From the NCBI GenBank assembly GCA_045535505.1, contig JAZSLU010000006.1, forward strand, positions 1 to 64,000: 64,000 nucleotides of DNA. The letters run 5' to 3'. The notes beneath the pieces were generated by a model. The model worked only from the letters and a program-made list of their open reading frames with translations, was not told the origin of the DNA and searched no databases. How positions within the stretch are numbered: position 1 is the stretch's first letter; every line of letters begins with the position of its first letter. Origin of the DNA: CAKSST01 sp045535505. GTDB taxonomy: Bacteria > Bacillota > Clostridia > Oscillospirales > Acutalibacteraceae. Shown in pieces: positions 47,662 through 56,374 of the stretch. Position numbers and translations under genes: made by a program.

Positions 47662-49314
47662 ATGTTAAAAGAATTATTGGTTGAAAACATTGCATTAATT
47701 GAAAATGCTCAAATTGAGTTTAATGATGGATTTAACGTGTTGACCGGTGAAACCGGTGCGGGTAAGTCCTTGGTTATTGATGCAATTAACGCTATAACAG
47801 GTGAGAGAACCTCGCGCGACCTTATAAGAACAGGTAGCCAAAACGCAAATGTTACTGCCGTTTTTACCAATATTTCACAACGCGCCAAAGAAATTTTGCA
47901 ACAAATGCAAATTGAAATTGACGACAGCGTTATAATTAAAAAATCTTTAAGTGAAAATCGTTCTACCATTCGAATTTGCGGTCAACCTGCAACAGCTGCA
48001 ATGACCAAACAACTTGCTGTTGAGCTAATTAATATTCATGGTCAACACGATAGCCAAGCGCTTCTCAACCCTGATACACATTGTTCGTTTATTGATAGTG
48101 TTGCACAAAACGATGCGGCTTTATCGGCGTACAAAGAAGAATTTTCTACGTTGCGCTCAATTAAAAAACAACTAGACGCGCTTGATATGGATGAAGATAA
48201 AAAACGCCGTGAACGTGACCTTTACGAATATCAACTTAAAGAATTAGATGCACTCGATATTAAGCCGGGTGAACAACAGGCTCTTAAGGATGAGTTTGCA
48301 CTAATTCAATCAAGTGACGACGTTCGAAAGAAATTGGAATCAGCAATTAGTTTTCTTAAAGGTGATAATGGCGCTGACGGAGCAGTTAATTTAGCCTCTA
48401 TTGCCGCTCGTGAGCTTTCTTCAAAAGGGATGGAGTCTTACTCGGTTTTGAGCGAAAAACTGCATACGGCGCAATTTTCGCTCGAAGCAATACTTGACGA
48501 ATTGAAAAACGAGGCGGATAAGTTTAATTTTGATGCTGAGCGTATTAAATATGTCAGTGACCGACTGCATGAGGTTAATCGCGCGATTAATAAATATGGC
48601 GGTAGCGAAGAAGAACTTTTCAAGTTCTATAATACTGCAAAGGCTGCTCTTAATATGCTTGATAACACTGAGCAAACAGCCACCGAACTTGAAAATCAGT
48701 TAGCATTGTCAGAAGAGCGTTTGGTTATTTGTGCAAAGAAATTAACATCTTCAAGAAAAGAAGCGGCACTTAAATTTGCGACTGATGTTTGTGATGCGCT
48801 TTGTTGTCTTGATATGCCAAACGTTACCTTTACTGTTAAAATAGAGCAGGGCAGATACACCAAAAACGGCTGTGATAACGTTGAGTTTATGATATCGGCA
48901 AACGTTGGTGAGCCGCCTAAACCCATAACAAAAATTGCATCAGGTGGCGAACTTTCAAGAATAATGCTTGCAATTAAGAGTGTTCTTGCTAAAATAGATG
49001 GTGTTGATACATTAATATTTGATGAAATTGATATTGGCATCAGCGGTAAGGCGGCTGAAAGGGTAGCGGATAAGTTGCGTGAGGTTGCATCTTATCGTCA
49101 GGTTTTATGTGTGACACACCTTGCTCAAATAGCAAGTGCGGCAACAACCCATTTCCTTATAGAAAAAACCGCCGAAAACAAACGTACTGTTACTAACATT
49201 TTCCCGCTTGACCGTGACGGCAGAATAAACGAAATTGCGCGAATAATTGCAGGTAACACGATAACAGATAGTGTAAAAAATACAGCTCAAGAAATGCTGG
49301 ATAGGAGAATATAA
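47662..49314 (+). CDS. recN: DNA repair protein RecN
   Basis: A 550-residue SMC-like ATPase recruited to double-strand breaks. Walker A is GETGAGKSLVIDAI (about residues 30-43). The long middle forms a coiled coil (about 150-370), with a hinge-like IHGQHDSQALLNP segment before it. The signature is ASGGELSRIMLAIKS and Walker B is LIFDEIDIGISGKAA, with VTHLAQIA. All motifs are intact. Its final codon directly precedes the tyrS start. Confidence 0.95.
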   Translation: MLKELLVENIALIENAQIEFNDGFNVLTGETGAGKSLVIDAINAITGERTSRDLIRTGSQNANVTAVFTNISQRAKEILQQMQIEIDDSVIIKKSLSENRSTIRICGQPATAAMTKQLAVELINIHGQHDSQALLNPDTHCSFIDSVAQNDAALSAYKEEFSTLRSIKKQLDALDMDEDKKRRERDLYEYQLKELDALDIKPGEQQALKDEFALIQSSDDVRKKLESAISFLKGDNGADGAVNLASIAARELSSKGMESYSVLSEKLHTAQFSLEAILDELKNEADKFNFDAERIKYVSDRLHEVNRAINKYGGSEEELFKFYNTAKAALNMLDNTEQTATELENQLALSEERLVICAKKLTSSRKEAALKFATDVCDALCCLDMPNVTFTVKIEQGRYTKNGCDNVEFMISANVGEPPKPITKIASGGELSRIMLAIKSVLAKIDGVDTLIFDEIDIGISGKAAERVADKLREVASYRQVLCVTHLAQIASAATTHFLIEKTAENKRTVTNIFPLDRDGRINEIARIIAGNTITDSVKNTAQEMLDRRI

Positions 49315-50544
49315 ATGACTTTATTTGAAGAACTTAAGGCAAGAGGTCTTGTTGCCCAAACAACAGACGAAGAAGAAGTTAAAGCCCTTTTGGATGGTGA
49401 TAAACCCGCAACCTTTTATATTGGCTTTGACCCCACAGCTGACAGCTTACACGTTGGCCATTTTGTTGCCGCAATTGTTATGAAACATATGCAACAGCAT
49501 GGCCATATACCGATTGCCCTTTTTGGCGGCGGTACCGGTATGATTGGTGACCCCAGTGGCAAAACCGATATGCGTAAAATGCTTACCAAAGAAGAAATTA
49601 ACCATAACATTGAGCGTTTTGTTGCACAAATTTCAAAATTCATTGACTTTTCTGATAACAAGGCAATCATTGTTAATAACGGTGATTGGTTGCTTAACCT
49701 AAACTATATTGAGTTTTTGCGTGAAGTAGGAGTACACTTTTCGGTTAACCGTATGTTAACTTTTGAGTGCTATAAGCAACGTCTTGAGCGTGGTTTGTCA
49801 TTCTTTGAACTTAACTATATGTTAATGCAAAGCTATGACTTCTTAATGCTTAACCGCAAACATAATTGTGTGCTTGAACTTGGCGGCGACGACCAGTGGA
49901 GTAATATTATAGGCGGTGTTGAGCTTATACGTAAATCTGATTCCAAAGCTGCTTACGGTATGACCTTTAACCTCTTGCTTACAAGCGAGGGTAAAAAGAT
50001 GGGTAAAACCGAAAAAGGTGCCGTTTGGCTCGACCCTGAAAAAACATCGCCCTACGAATTCTATCAGTATTGGCGCAACGTTGACGATGCTGACGTTATT
50101 AAATGTCTTAAAATGCTTACATTTGTTCCTCTTGAAGAAATTGCCAAATATGAATCATTATCAGGTAGTGAACTTAATGTTGCTAAAGAACTTCTTGCTT
50201 TTGAGCTTTGTAAACTTGTTCACGGACAAGAAGAGGCTATAAAATCACAGGCTGCCGCAAAAGCGTTGTTCGCAGGCGGCGACGATATAGAAAATATGCC
50301 AACCTTTGAGATGGATGCTTCGGCTTTTATTGATGATGCGGCGCTGGTTCTTGATGTTATGCTTGCAGCAGGACTTATTCCTTCAAAGGGTGAAGGCAGA
50401 CGTCTTGTTCAGCAGGGCGGTGTGAGCGTTGACGATGCAAAAATTACCGACCCGTTTTACACAATTAAAAAGGCAGATTTTGAAAAAGGTCACGTTATAA
50501 TCAAAAAAGGTAAAAAAGTTTTCAAAAGAATTATTTTAAAATAA
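49315..50544 (+). CDS. tyrS: Tyrosine-tRNA ligase
   Basis: A 409-residue class I synthetase charging tRNA-Tyr. The HIGH motif is PTADSLHVGHFVA, tyrosine-site residues lie in LMQSYDFLMLN and LGGDDQWSNIIGG, and the KMSKS-type loop is GKKMGKTEKGAVWLD, a KFGKT-like variant. The C-terminal S4 RNA-binding domain (SKGEGRRLVQQGGVSVDDAKI) holds the tRNA. It is expressed from the nusB-recN operon with no T-box leader of its own, unlike many Firmicutes tyrS genes. A strong terminator follows. Confidence 0.96.
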   Translation: MTLFEELKARGLVAQTTDEEEVKALLDGDKPATFYIGFDPTADSLHVGHFVAAIVMKHMQQHGHIPIALFGGGTGMIGDPSGKTDMRKMLTKEEINHNIERFVAQISKFIDFSDNKAIIVNNGDWLLNLNYIEFLREVGVHFSVNRMLTFECYKQRLERGLSFFELNYMLMQSYDFLMLNRKHNCVLELGGDDQWSNIIGGVELIRKSDSKAAYGMTFNLLLTSEGKKMGKTEKGAVWLDPEKTSPYEFYQYWRNVDDADVIKCLKMLTFVPLEEIAKYESLSGSELNVAKELLAFELCKLVHGQEEAIKSQAAAKALFAGGDDIENMPTFEMDASAFIDDAALVLDVMLAAGLIPSKGEGRRLVQQGGVSVDDAKITDPFYTIKKADFEKGHVIIKKGKKVFKRIILK

Positions 50545-50550
50545 TAACAA

Positions 50551-50580
50551 AAAACGGAGAGGTTACTCTCCGTTTTTTTA
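50551..50580. terminator. Terminator at the end of the nusB-tyrS operon
   Basis: An 11-bp stem (AAAACGGAGAG / CTCTCCGTTTT) with GTTA loop and flanking A/T runs. It also serves the converging small gene on the minus strand. Confidence 0.9.
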
Positions 50581-50793
50581 ATGAATTATTGTTGCGATTG
50601 CTATTGAGTTTATTTCACAAACAACTGTTGATAAGGGTTGTTTTTTCTTTAAAACAATAAAACTATCGCCAACCTCAAATAATACTCCGTAGATAATGTG
50701 GTATCTACCGTTTAAGTAACACTCAATTTTCATTTTTCTGCCAATGTTACGTTTAAAATACTCGCACATCTTACAACCGCAAGTGTTTTCCAT
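50578..50793 (-). CDS. Small LSm-like protein with N-terminal cysteines
   Basis: A 71-residue protein of unknown function. The N-terminal CGCKMCEYF carries three cysteines that could bind a metal. The remainder (MKIECYLNGRYHIIYGVLFEVGDSFIVL...INSIAIATI) has the five-strand rhythm of a small Sm/Hfq-like barrel: a strand, a turn with G, then D-x-F-I-V-L and a final I-x-x-I. The likeness is by pattern only. Its GAGGAG ribosome site lies inside a 16-bp inverted repeat (50803-50845). It lies downstream of dapB and could be reached by read-through from the asd-dap operon. Confidence 0.72.
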   Translation of the reverse strand: MENTCGCKMCEYFKRNIGRKMKIECYLNGRYHIIYGVLFEVGDSFIVLKKKQPLSTVVCEINSIAIATIIH

Positions 50794-50802
50794 ATAATAA
50801 AA

Positions 50803-50845
50803 CTCCTCAACATAAAATATAGTCACTACATTTTATGTTGAGGAG
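50803..50845 (-). terminator. 16-bp perfect inverted repeat: dap operon terminator enclosing the next gene's ribosome site
   Basis: CTCCTCAACATAAAAT (50803-50818) and its exact complement (50830-50845) flank an 11-base loop. On the minus strand the hairpin comes 17 bases after the dapB stop and is followed by TTTTATT, so it can act as a terminator. Its second arm also carries GAGGAG, the ribosome-binding site of the 71-residue gene, which would be masked when the hairpin forms. Confidence 0.75.
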
Positions 50846-50861
50846 AAAAAAGTGTTATCAA

Positions 50862-51614
50862 TTATTTAATTAATGAGTTCATATCATACAAAGCGGGCGA
50901 GCGGTCTTTTAAGAATTCTGCTGCTCGAACAGCACCAACAGCAAAAACCTCTCTTGATGTTGCGGTATGTTTTATGCTTATTGTTTCATCGTGACCAGCA
51001 AAAATTACCTCATGTTCACCAACGATAGTTCCACCGCGCACAGAATGCATACCGATTTCCTTTTTGCTGCGTTCTCCGCGTTTTGAATGACGGTCATACT
51101 CATAATATTTTTCATCATCAAAAACACTGTTTATCGCATTTGCGAGCATAATTGCCGTTCCGCTGGGAGCATCTTTTTTCATATTGTGATGTTTTTCAAT
51201 AATTTCAATATCAAATGCATCACCTAAAATTGAGGCCGCTTTTTGTGCAAGACCTGTAATAAGATTAACACCCAACGACATATTGAATGTGAAAAATACA
51301 GGAATGATTTTTGAAGCCGCTTTAATTTTTTCAATGGCTGTTTCGTTATAACCCGTTGTTGCAATAACAACAGGCATTTTTTTATCTAAAACAAACATAA
51401 GTAATTCGTCAAGTGATTCGCTGTTTGAAAAGTCGATAACAACGTCGGCATCGCACTTAACATCATTTAATGATTTGAAAACAGGAAAGTGGCTGTAAGC
51501 ATCGCCGAAAAGGTCAACACCTGCAACAATTTCGCAACCTTGTGTATCATCTACTAAACGTGAGATGGTGCGTCCCATACGTCCGCAACAACCATTTAAG
51601 ATTATCCTTGTCAT
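50862..51614 (-). CDS. dapB: 4-hydroxy-tetrahydrodipicolinate reductase
   Basis: A 250-residue NAD(P)H enzyme of lysine and diaminopimelate synthesis. The nucleotide-binding start is ILNGCCGRMGRTISRLV. DVVIDFSNSESL and VIATTGYN follow. The active-site motif EIIEKHHNMKKDAPSGTA, with the substrate lysine, is complete. It is the third gene of asd-dapA-dapB and ends at the inverted repeat terminator. The product supplies cell-wall diaminopimelate and, in spore formers, dipicolinate. Confidence 0.96.
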   Translation of the reverse strand: MTRIILNGCCGRMGRTISRLVDDTQGCEIVAGVDLFGDAYSHFPVFKSLNDVKCDADVVIDFSNSESLDELLMFVLDKKMPVVIATTGYNETAIEKIKAASKIIPVFFTFNMSLGVNLITGLAQKAASILGDAFDIEIIEKHHNMKKDAPSGTAIMLANAINSVFDDEKYYEYDRHSKRGERSKKEIGMHSVRGGTIVGEHEVIFAGHDETISIKHTATSREVFAVGAVRAAEFLKDRSPALYDMNSLIK

Positions 51615-51640
51615 AGTTTTTAAAACTCCTGAATGTTTTA

Positions 51641-52528
51641 TTAAAGCAAGCCGTACTCTTTAAGGGTTGCTTCAAGTTTTGCGCGTGCAGTATCGCTCAT
51701 AGGTGACAAGGGCAAACGCAGGGGACCAACGTTTTTACCCATTAGGTTCATTGCCTCTTTTACAGGAATGGGGTTAACATCACTAAACAAAGCGTTGATT
51801 AATTTTGTGTACTTAATTTGGTCTGCAGCAGCGCCTTTTAGGTCACCGTCGAAGAATTTTTGACACATATCATGTGTTTGTGTAGGTATAACGTTAGAAA
51901 GTACAGAAATAACGCCCATACCACCAAGCGCCATCAAAGGAATTATCTGGTCATCGTTACCCGAATAAAGAACGAGGTTATCGCCACAAAGTTGCATTGT
52001 TTCAACAATTGCTGAGAAGTTACCACTTGCTTCTTTAGCGGCAACGATATTAGGATGCTTTGAAAGCTCTGCATAGGTGGCAGGTTGAATATTAGTGCCT
52101 GTACGTGAGGGAACGTTGTAAAGGATGATGGGAGCATCAACACTATCAGCAATTAAATTATAGTGAGCAATCAAACCCGACTGTGATGCTTTATTGTAGT
52201 ATGGCGTAACAAGCAACAATGCATCTGCGCCCTCGGCGACGGCCTCTTTAGAAAGTTGTATGCCGTAGCGGGTATCGTTACTACCTGTACCGATAATAGC
52301 AGGAACCCTGCCGTTAATGGTTTCAACCGCTGTTGAAATGACTTTAACGTGTTCTTTATGGTCTAAAGTTGCAGATTCGCCTGTTGTACCGCAAATTACA
52401 AGAGCATCAATTCCGTCGTTAATCTGTTCATTAATTAATTCTTTTAAACGGTCATAGTTAACCGAACAGTCAGCATTCATAGGTGTTACCAAAGCGGTTG
52501 CGGCACCTTTAAATACTAATTTCTTCAT
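51641..52528 (-). CDS. dapA: 4-hydroxy-tetrahydrodipicolinate synthase
   Basis: A 295-residue TIM-barrel aldolase that condenses pyruvate with aspartate semialdehyde. GTTGESATL binds substrate, the Tyr of LYNVPSRTGTN is catalytic, and the Schiff-base Lys lies in IVAAKEASGN. PYYNKASQSGL is also typical. It is located between asd and dapB, with 21-26 bp gaps, so all three are one transcript. An AGGAGT site precedes the ATG. Confidence 0.96.
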   Translation of the reverse strand: MKKLVFKGAATALVTPMNADCSVNYDRLKELINEQINDGIDALVICGTTGESATLDHKEHVKVISTAVETINGRVPAIIGTGSNDTRYGIQLSKEAVAEGADALLLVTPYYNKASQSGLIAHYNLIADSVDAPIILYNVPSRTGTNIQPATYAELSKHPNIVAAKEASGNFSAIVETMQLCGDNLVLYSGNDDQIIPLMALGGMGVISVLSNVIPTQTHDMCQKFFDGDLKGAAADQIKYTKLINALFSDVNPIPVKEAMNLMGKNVGPLRLPLSPMSDTARAKLEATLKEYGLL

Positions 52529-52549
52529 ATAAAAATCAACTCCTAAAAG

Positions 52550-53629
52550 TTAGTCCATATAGCCTTCTGCGCAAAGCAATTCTGCAAGTAATACTGCACC
52601 GCCTGCAGCACCGCGCAAGGTGTTGTGTGAAAGACAAACAAATTTATAATCAAACATATTATCTTCTCTTAAGCGGCCCATTGAAATTGCCATACCGCCC
52701 TCAAGTTCTCTGTGAAGTTTAGCTTGGGGATAATTGTCCTCAACAAAATAGTTAAGGAACTGCTTGGGTGCGCTGGGCAATTCGAGTTCCTGGGGACGAC
52801 CTGAATATTCAGCCCAATCGGCAATAATTTGTTCCTTTGTTGGTTTGTTTTCAAACTCTACATATACAGCAGCGGTGTGACCGTCAGAAACTGGAACACG
52901 CAAACATTGTGCAGAGAAAATGGGGGAAGTTGCGTTAACGATAACGTCATTTTCAATGTGACCGAAAACTTTTAATGGCTCTATCTCGGATTTTTCTTCT
53001 TCACCGCCAATATAGGGGATAAGGTTATCCACCATTTCGGGCCAACGTTCAAATGTTTTTCCAGCACCTGAAATTGCTTGATATGTACATACAAGACATT
53101 TTTTAACGCCGTATTTCATCAAGGGATAAATTGCAGGTACATAGCTTTGAATTGAGCAGTTAGATTTTACAGCAACAAAGCCACGTTTTGTGCCGAGACG
53201 TTTACGCTGTGATTCAATAATTTTAATATGGCCATTGTTAATTTCAGGAATCACCATAGGAACGTCAGGAGTATGACGGTGAGCGCTGTTGTTAGAAACA
53301 ACAGGACATTCCAATTTTGCGTAAGCGTTTTCGAGCTCTCGAATCTCGTCTTTTTTCATATCAACCGCACAGAATATAAAGTCAACCTGTTTGGCAATTT
53401 TTTCTTTATCAGCAGTTGCATCAAGTACAACCATATCTTTAACTTTTTGTGGGATGGGTGACTTCATTGCCCAACGGTCTTGAACAGTTTCAGAATATTT
53501 TTTACCGGCGCTTCTGCTACTTGCGGCAAGAACGGTGATGTTAAACCAAGGATGCTCTGAAAGCAATAAAACAAATCTTTGGCCAACCATACCGGTAGCA
53601 CCAACAATACCAACATTATACTTTTTCAT
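52550..53629 (-). CDS. asd: Aspartate-semialdehyde dehydrogenase
   Basis: A 359-residue enzyme reducing aspartyl phosphate to aspartate semialdehyde. The NADP-binding start is VGIVGATGMVGQRFV. The catalytic cysteine is in KSNCSIQSYVPAIYPL and the active-site histidine in RVPVSDGHTAAVYVEF. YQAISGAGKTFERWPEMVDN and the longer length put it in the archaeal/fungal-like ASADH branch found in some Clostridia rather than the E. coli type. It is the first gene of the asd-dapA-dapB operon. No lysine riboswitch was recognised in the short leader. Confidence 0.94.
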   Translation of the reverse strand: MKKYNVGIVGATGMVGQRFVLLLSEHPWFNITVLAASSRSAGKKYSETVQDRWAMKSPIPQKVKDMVVLDATADKEKIAKQVDFIFCAVDMKKDEIRELENAYAKLECPVVSNNSAHRHTPDVPMVIPEINNGHIKIIESQRKRLGTKRGFVAVKSNCSIQSYVPAIYPLMKYGVKKCLVCTYQAISGAGKTFERWPEMVDNLIPYIGGEEEKSEIEPLKVFGHIENDVIVNATSPIFSAQCLRVPVSDGHTAAVYVEFENKPTKEQIIADWAEYSGRPQELELPSAPKQFLNYFVEDNYPQAKLHRELEGGMAISMGRLREDNMFDYKFVCLSHNTLRGAAGGAVLLAELLCAEGYMD

Positions 53630-53657
53630 AAAAAATTTCCCTTCAAAAAAATTTTAG

Positions 53658-53686
53658 TTGATAATTAATTAAAAATGCAATATAAT
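53658..53686 (+). promoter_or_regulatory. Possible sigma-A-type promoter of queA
   Basis: TTGATA, 17-base spacer, perfect TATAAT (53681-53686). It would give a queA leader of about 70 bases and faces the asd promoter. Confidence 0.45.
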
Positions 53687-53711
53687 TAATAACTAATCTA
53701 TAATACATAAT

Positions 53712-53740
53712 ATGATACCATTGATAATTTTGTTTGTCAA
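53712..53740 (-). promoter_or_regulatory. Sigma-A-type promoter of asd-dapA-dapB
   Basis: On the minus strand TTGACA (53735-53740), 17-base spacer, TATCAT (53712-53717). Confidence 0.6.
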
Positions 53741-53761
53741 TAAAGACTGAGGCTATTTTTT

Positions 53762-54784
53762 ATGAAAAAAAGTGATTTTTACTATAATTTACCGCAAGAA
53801 TTAATTGCGCAGCAACCTGCTAACCCACGTAACTCCTCTCGGTTACTTGTTATGGATAAAAAAAATGGCGGGTTAAAGCACAGTATATTTTCCAATTTAT
53901 TTGAATTTTTGCAAGAAGGTGACTGCCTTATTCTTAATGATACCAGGGTGTTGCCTGCAAGAATTTTTGGTAAGCGTACCGACACAGCATCCACAGTTGA
54001 ATTTTTGCTTTTAAAGGACCTTGGAGGAAATAAATGGGAATGTATTGCCGGTCCCGGCAAAAAGGCAAAATGCGGTCATTCCTTTATATTTTCTGATAAA
54101 TTAAGCGCTTGTGTTGACCAAGTGCTTGATAACGGAAACAGAATTTTGCAATTTACAGCCGATGGTGAGTTTTTGGCATTGCTTGACGAGATTGGCCAGA
54201 TGCCTTTGCCGCATTATATAACCGAAGAGCTAAAAGACCCCGAACGTTATCAAACTGTTTATTCAAGGCAAGCGGGTTCTGCCGCAGCGCCAACGGCAGG
54301 ATTACATTTTACAAGTGAAATGCTTGATGAATTAAAAAATAAAGGTATAAATATTGGTTATGTAACATTGCACGTAGGTCTTGGAACTTTTAGACCCGTC
54401 AAAACTGATGACATCACACAACATACTATGCACACTGAGCATTATTCTGTACCACAAACAACAGCTGATTTAATTGAAAAGGTTAAAAACAATGGCGGAC
54501 GTATAATTTGTGTTGGCACCACAAGTTGCCGAACATTAGAAAGCAGTGCGGCAAAAAACGGCAAGGTTACTGCAGGCAGCGCTGATACAAATATATTTAT
54601 TTATCCAGGATATAAATTTAATGTTATGGACGGAATTATTACAAATTTTCATCTGCCAGAAAGCACATTAATAATGCTTATAAGCGCCTTTGCGGGTAGA
54701 GAAAATACCCTAAATGCATACAATACTGCTGTACAGGAAAAGTATAGATTTTATTCGTTCGGCGACGCAATGTTAATTATATAA
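53762..54784 (+). CDS. queA: S-adenosylmethionine:tRNA ribosyltransferase-isomerase
   Basis: A 340-residue enzyme that transfers and rearranges the ribosyl part of SAM onto preQ1 in tRNA to make epoxyqueuosine. Family blocks are FYYNLPQELIAQQPANPRNSSRLLV, DCLILNDTRVLPARIFG, AAPTAGLHFTSEML, LHVGLGTFRPV and ITNFHLPESTLIMLISAFAG. It is 12 bp upstream of tgt, the standard queuosine pair. No preQ1 riboswitch was seen, nor queCDEF genes, so preQ1 may be imported or made elsewhere. Confidence 0.96.
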   Translation: MKKSDFYYNLPQELIAQQPANPRNSSRLLVMDKKNGGLKHSIFSNLFEFLQEGDCLILNDTRVLPARIFGKRTDTASTVEFLLLKDLGGNKWECIAGPGKKAKCGHSFIFSDKLSACVDQVLDNGNRILQFTADGEFLALLDEIGQMPLPHYITEELKDPERYQTVYSRQAGSAAAPTAGLHFTSEMLDELKNKGINIGYVTLHVGLGTFRPVKTDDITQHTMHTEHYSVPQTTADLIEKVKNNGGRIICVGTTSCRTLESSAAKNGKVTAGSADTNIFIYPGYKFNVMDGIITNFHLPESTLIMLISAFAGRENTLNAYNTAVQEKYRFYSFGDAMLII

Positions 54785-54796
54785 TGGAGAAATTTA

Positions 54797-55933
54797 ATGG
54801 AATTTACGGTTAATAAAAAAGAAGACAGAGCAAGGCGTTCGACATTTAAAACGGTACATGGAACAGTTCAAACACCTGCTTTTATGAATGTTGCAACGGT
54901 TGCTGTAATTAAGGGTGGTTTGTCGGCTAACGACCTTAAAAATATTGGTTGTCAGGTAATGCTTTGCAACACTTATCATTTGCATTTAAGACCCGGTGAT
55001 GAGATTGTAAAACAGTGCGGTGGACTGCATAACTTTACTCATTTTGATGGACCTATTCTTACTGATAGCGGCGGTTTTCAGGTTTTTTCACTTTCGTCTT
55101 TACGTAAAATTAAGGAAGAGGGTGTTACATTTGCTTCTCACATTGATGGCAGAAGAATTTTTATGGGTCCTGAAGAAAGTATGCAAATTCAGTCAAATTT
55201 AGGCTCAACTATTGCAATGGCGTTTGACGAGTGTGTCGAGAATCCATCTGAACACAGTTATTCAAAGCAATCTTGTGCTCGAACAACACGCTGGTTAAAG
55301 CGTTGTATTGAACATCATAATATACTTAATAAGCAAGAAAACTGTGTAAACCCTAATCAGTTGCTATTTGGCATAAATCAAGGTTGTGTATATAACGATT
55401 TAAGAGTTGACCATATGAAAGAAATTGCCGAGCTTAATTGTGATGGTTTTGCAATAGGCGGTCTTGCCGTTGGTGAACCGGCGGAGGTTATGTATGATGT
55501 CATTGACCATGTACAAGAGTTTATGCCTGAAAATAAGCCTCGTTATTTAATGGGTGTTGGAACCCCCGCAAATATCTTAGAGGGTGTTGAGCGTGGGATT
55601 GACCTTTTTGACTGCGTACTTCCTGCACGTAATGCAAGACACGGTCATCTTTTCACAAGAAAAGGTATTATTAACATAAATAACAAAAAATATGAGAATG
55701 ATTTATTGCCAATTGACCCTGAATGTGACTGTCCTGTTTGCTCACAAGGTTTTGGGAGAGCTTACTTAAGACATTTAATAAAAAGTGATGAAATGCTTGG
55801 ATTCCGTTTTGCAGTAATGCATAATCTTTATTTTTATAATAAGATGATGGAAGAAATTCGTTTAGCACTTGAAAACGGCACTTTTTCTTTATACAAAAAA
55901 GAGAATATTGAGAATTTTAGCAGACGTATTTAA
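54797..55933 (+). CDS. tgt: Queuine tRNA-ribosyltransferase (tRNA-guanine transglycosylase)
   Basis: A 378-residue TIM-barrel enzyme exchanging guanine 34 of tRNAs (Asp, Asn, His, Tyr) for preQ1. The active-site aspartates are in LTDSGGFQVFSL and RGIDLFDCVLPARNARHG. Substrate residues lie in FGINQGCVYNDLR and GFAIGGLAVGE. The zinc site is CDCPVC with a following His (LRHLIKSDE). It follows queA and precedes yajC in the common order queA-tgt-yajC. Confidence 0.97.
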   Translation: MEFTVNKKEDRARRSTFKTVHGTVQTPAFMNVATVAVIKGGLSANDLKNIGCQVMLCNTYHLHLRPGDEIVKQCGGLHNFTHFDGPILTDSGGFQVFSLSSLRKIKEEGVTFASHIDGRRIFMGPEESMQIQSNLGSTIAMAFDECVENPSEHSYSKQSCARTTRWLKRCIEHHNILNKQENCVNPNQLLFGINQGCVYNDLRVDHMKEIAELNCDGFAIGGLAVGEPAEVMYDVIDHVQEFMPENKPRYLMGVGTPANILEGVERGIDLFDCVLPARNARHGHLFTRKGIININNKKYENDLLPIDPECDCPVCSQGFGRAYLRHLIKSDEMLGFRFAVMHNLYFYNKMMEEIRLALENGTFSLYKKENIENFSRRI

Positions 55934-55995
55934 TTTGCCCTTGAAATATATTAATTTTTATGATAATATATCAACAGTTTTTGGAGGTGAAAAGT

Positions 55996-56322
55996 ATGTT
56001 CAATTTTCTTGCTACATCTACTACAGATGCTACTCCTAAGGGAAGCGGTTTGATTTCAATCGGCCTTATGGTTGCAATGTTTGCTCTTATGTATTTTATT
56101 ATGATTCGTCCTCAGAAAAAGAGACAAAAGCAAGAGGAAGCTATGCGTAACAGCCTTGAAATTGGTGATGAAATTATTACAATCGGCGGCTTTTACGGTC
56201 GCGTTGTTGCTGTTAAAGATGATAACAGCATTGTTATTGAGTCTGTTGTTGACGGTTCTAAGCAAAAAATCACAAAAACTGCTATTCAGACCAACCTGAC
56301 AGTTCACGAATCAACAAAATAA
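55996..56322 (+). CDS. yajC: Preprotein translocase accessory subunit YajC
   Basis: A 108-residue, single-span membrane protein associated with SecDF. The membrane helix is SIGLMVAMFALMYFIMIRPQ with RPQKKRQKQ after it, and the C-terminal domain is SLEIGDEIITIGGFYGRVVAV. The ATG at 55996 follows a strong GGAGGTGAAA site, while an in-frame upstream ATG does not. No secD or secF gene follows; instead a hairpin and a TIGR04086 gene come next. Confidence 0.93.
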   Translation: MFNFLATSTTDATPKGSGLISIGLMVAMFALMYFIMIRPQKKRQKQEEAMRNSLEIGDEIITIGGFYGRVVAVKDDNSIVIESVVDGSKQKITKTAIQTNLTVHESTK

Positions 56323-56337
56323 ATTCATAAAATAACA

Positions 56338-56365
56338 CCCCTGTGAATATTAATTATTCATGGGG
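56338..56365 (+). promoter_or_regulatory. Hairpin covering the ribosome site of the TIGR04086 gene
   Basis: CCCC (56338-56341) pairs with GGGG (56362-56365), and TGAATA (56344-56349) pairs with TATTCA (56355-56360). The G run is the ribosome-binding stretch ten bases before the ATG, so the hairpin would hide it. Confidence 0.45.
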
Positions 56366-56374
56366 GATTATTTT

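Noticed and set aside
49250..49314. T-box leader for tyrS
   Set aside because: tyrS starts directly after the recN stop, so no leader exists in which a T-box could lie.
53630..53761. Lysine riboswitch before asd or preQ1 riboswitch before queA
   Set aside because: The spacer of 132 bases is too short and A+T-rich, and no conserved core was found.
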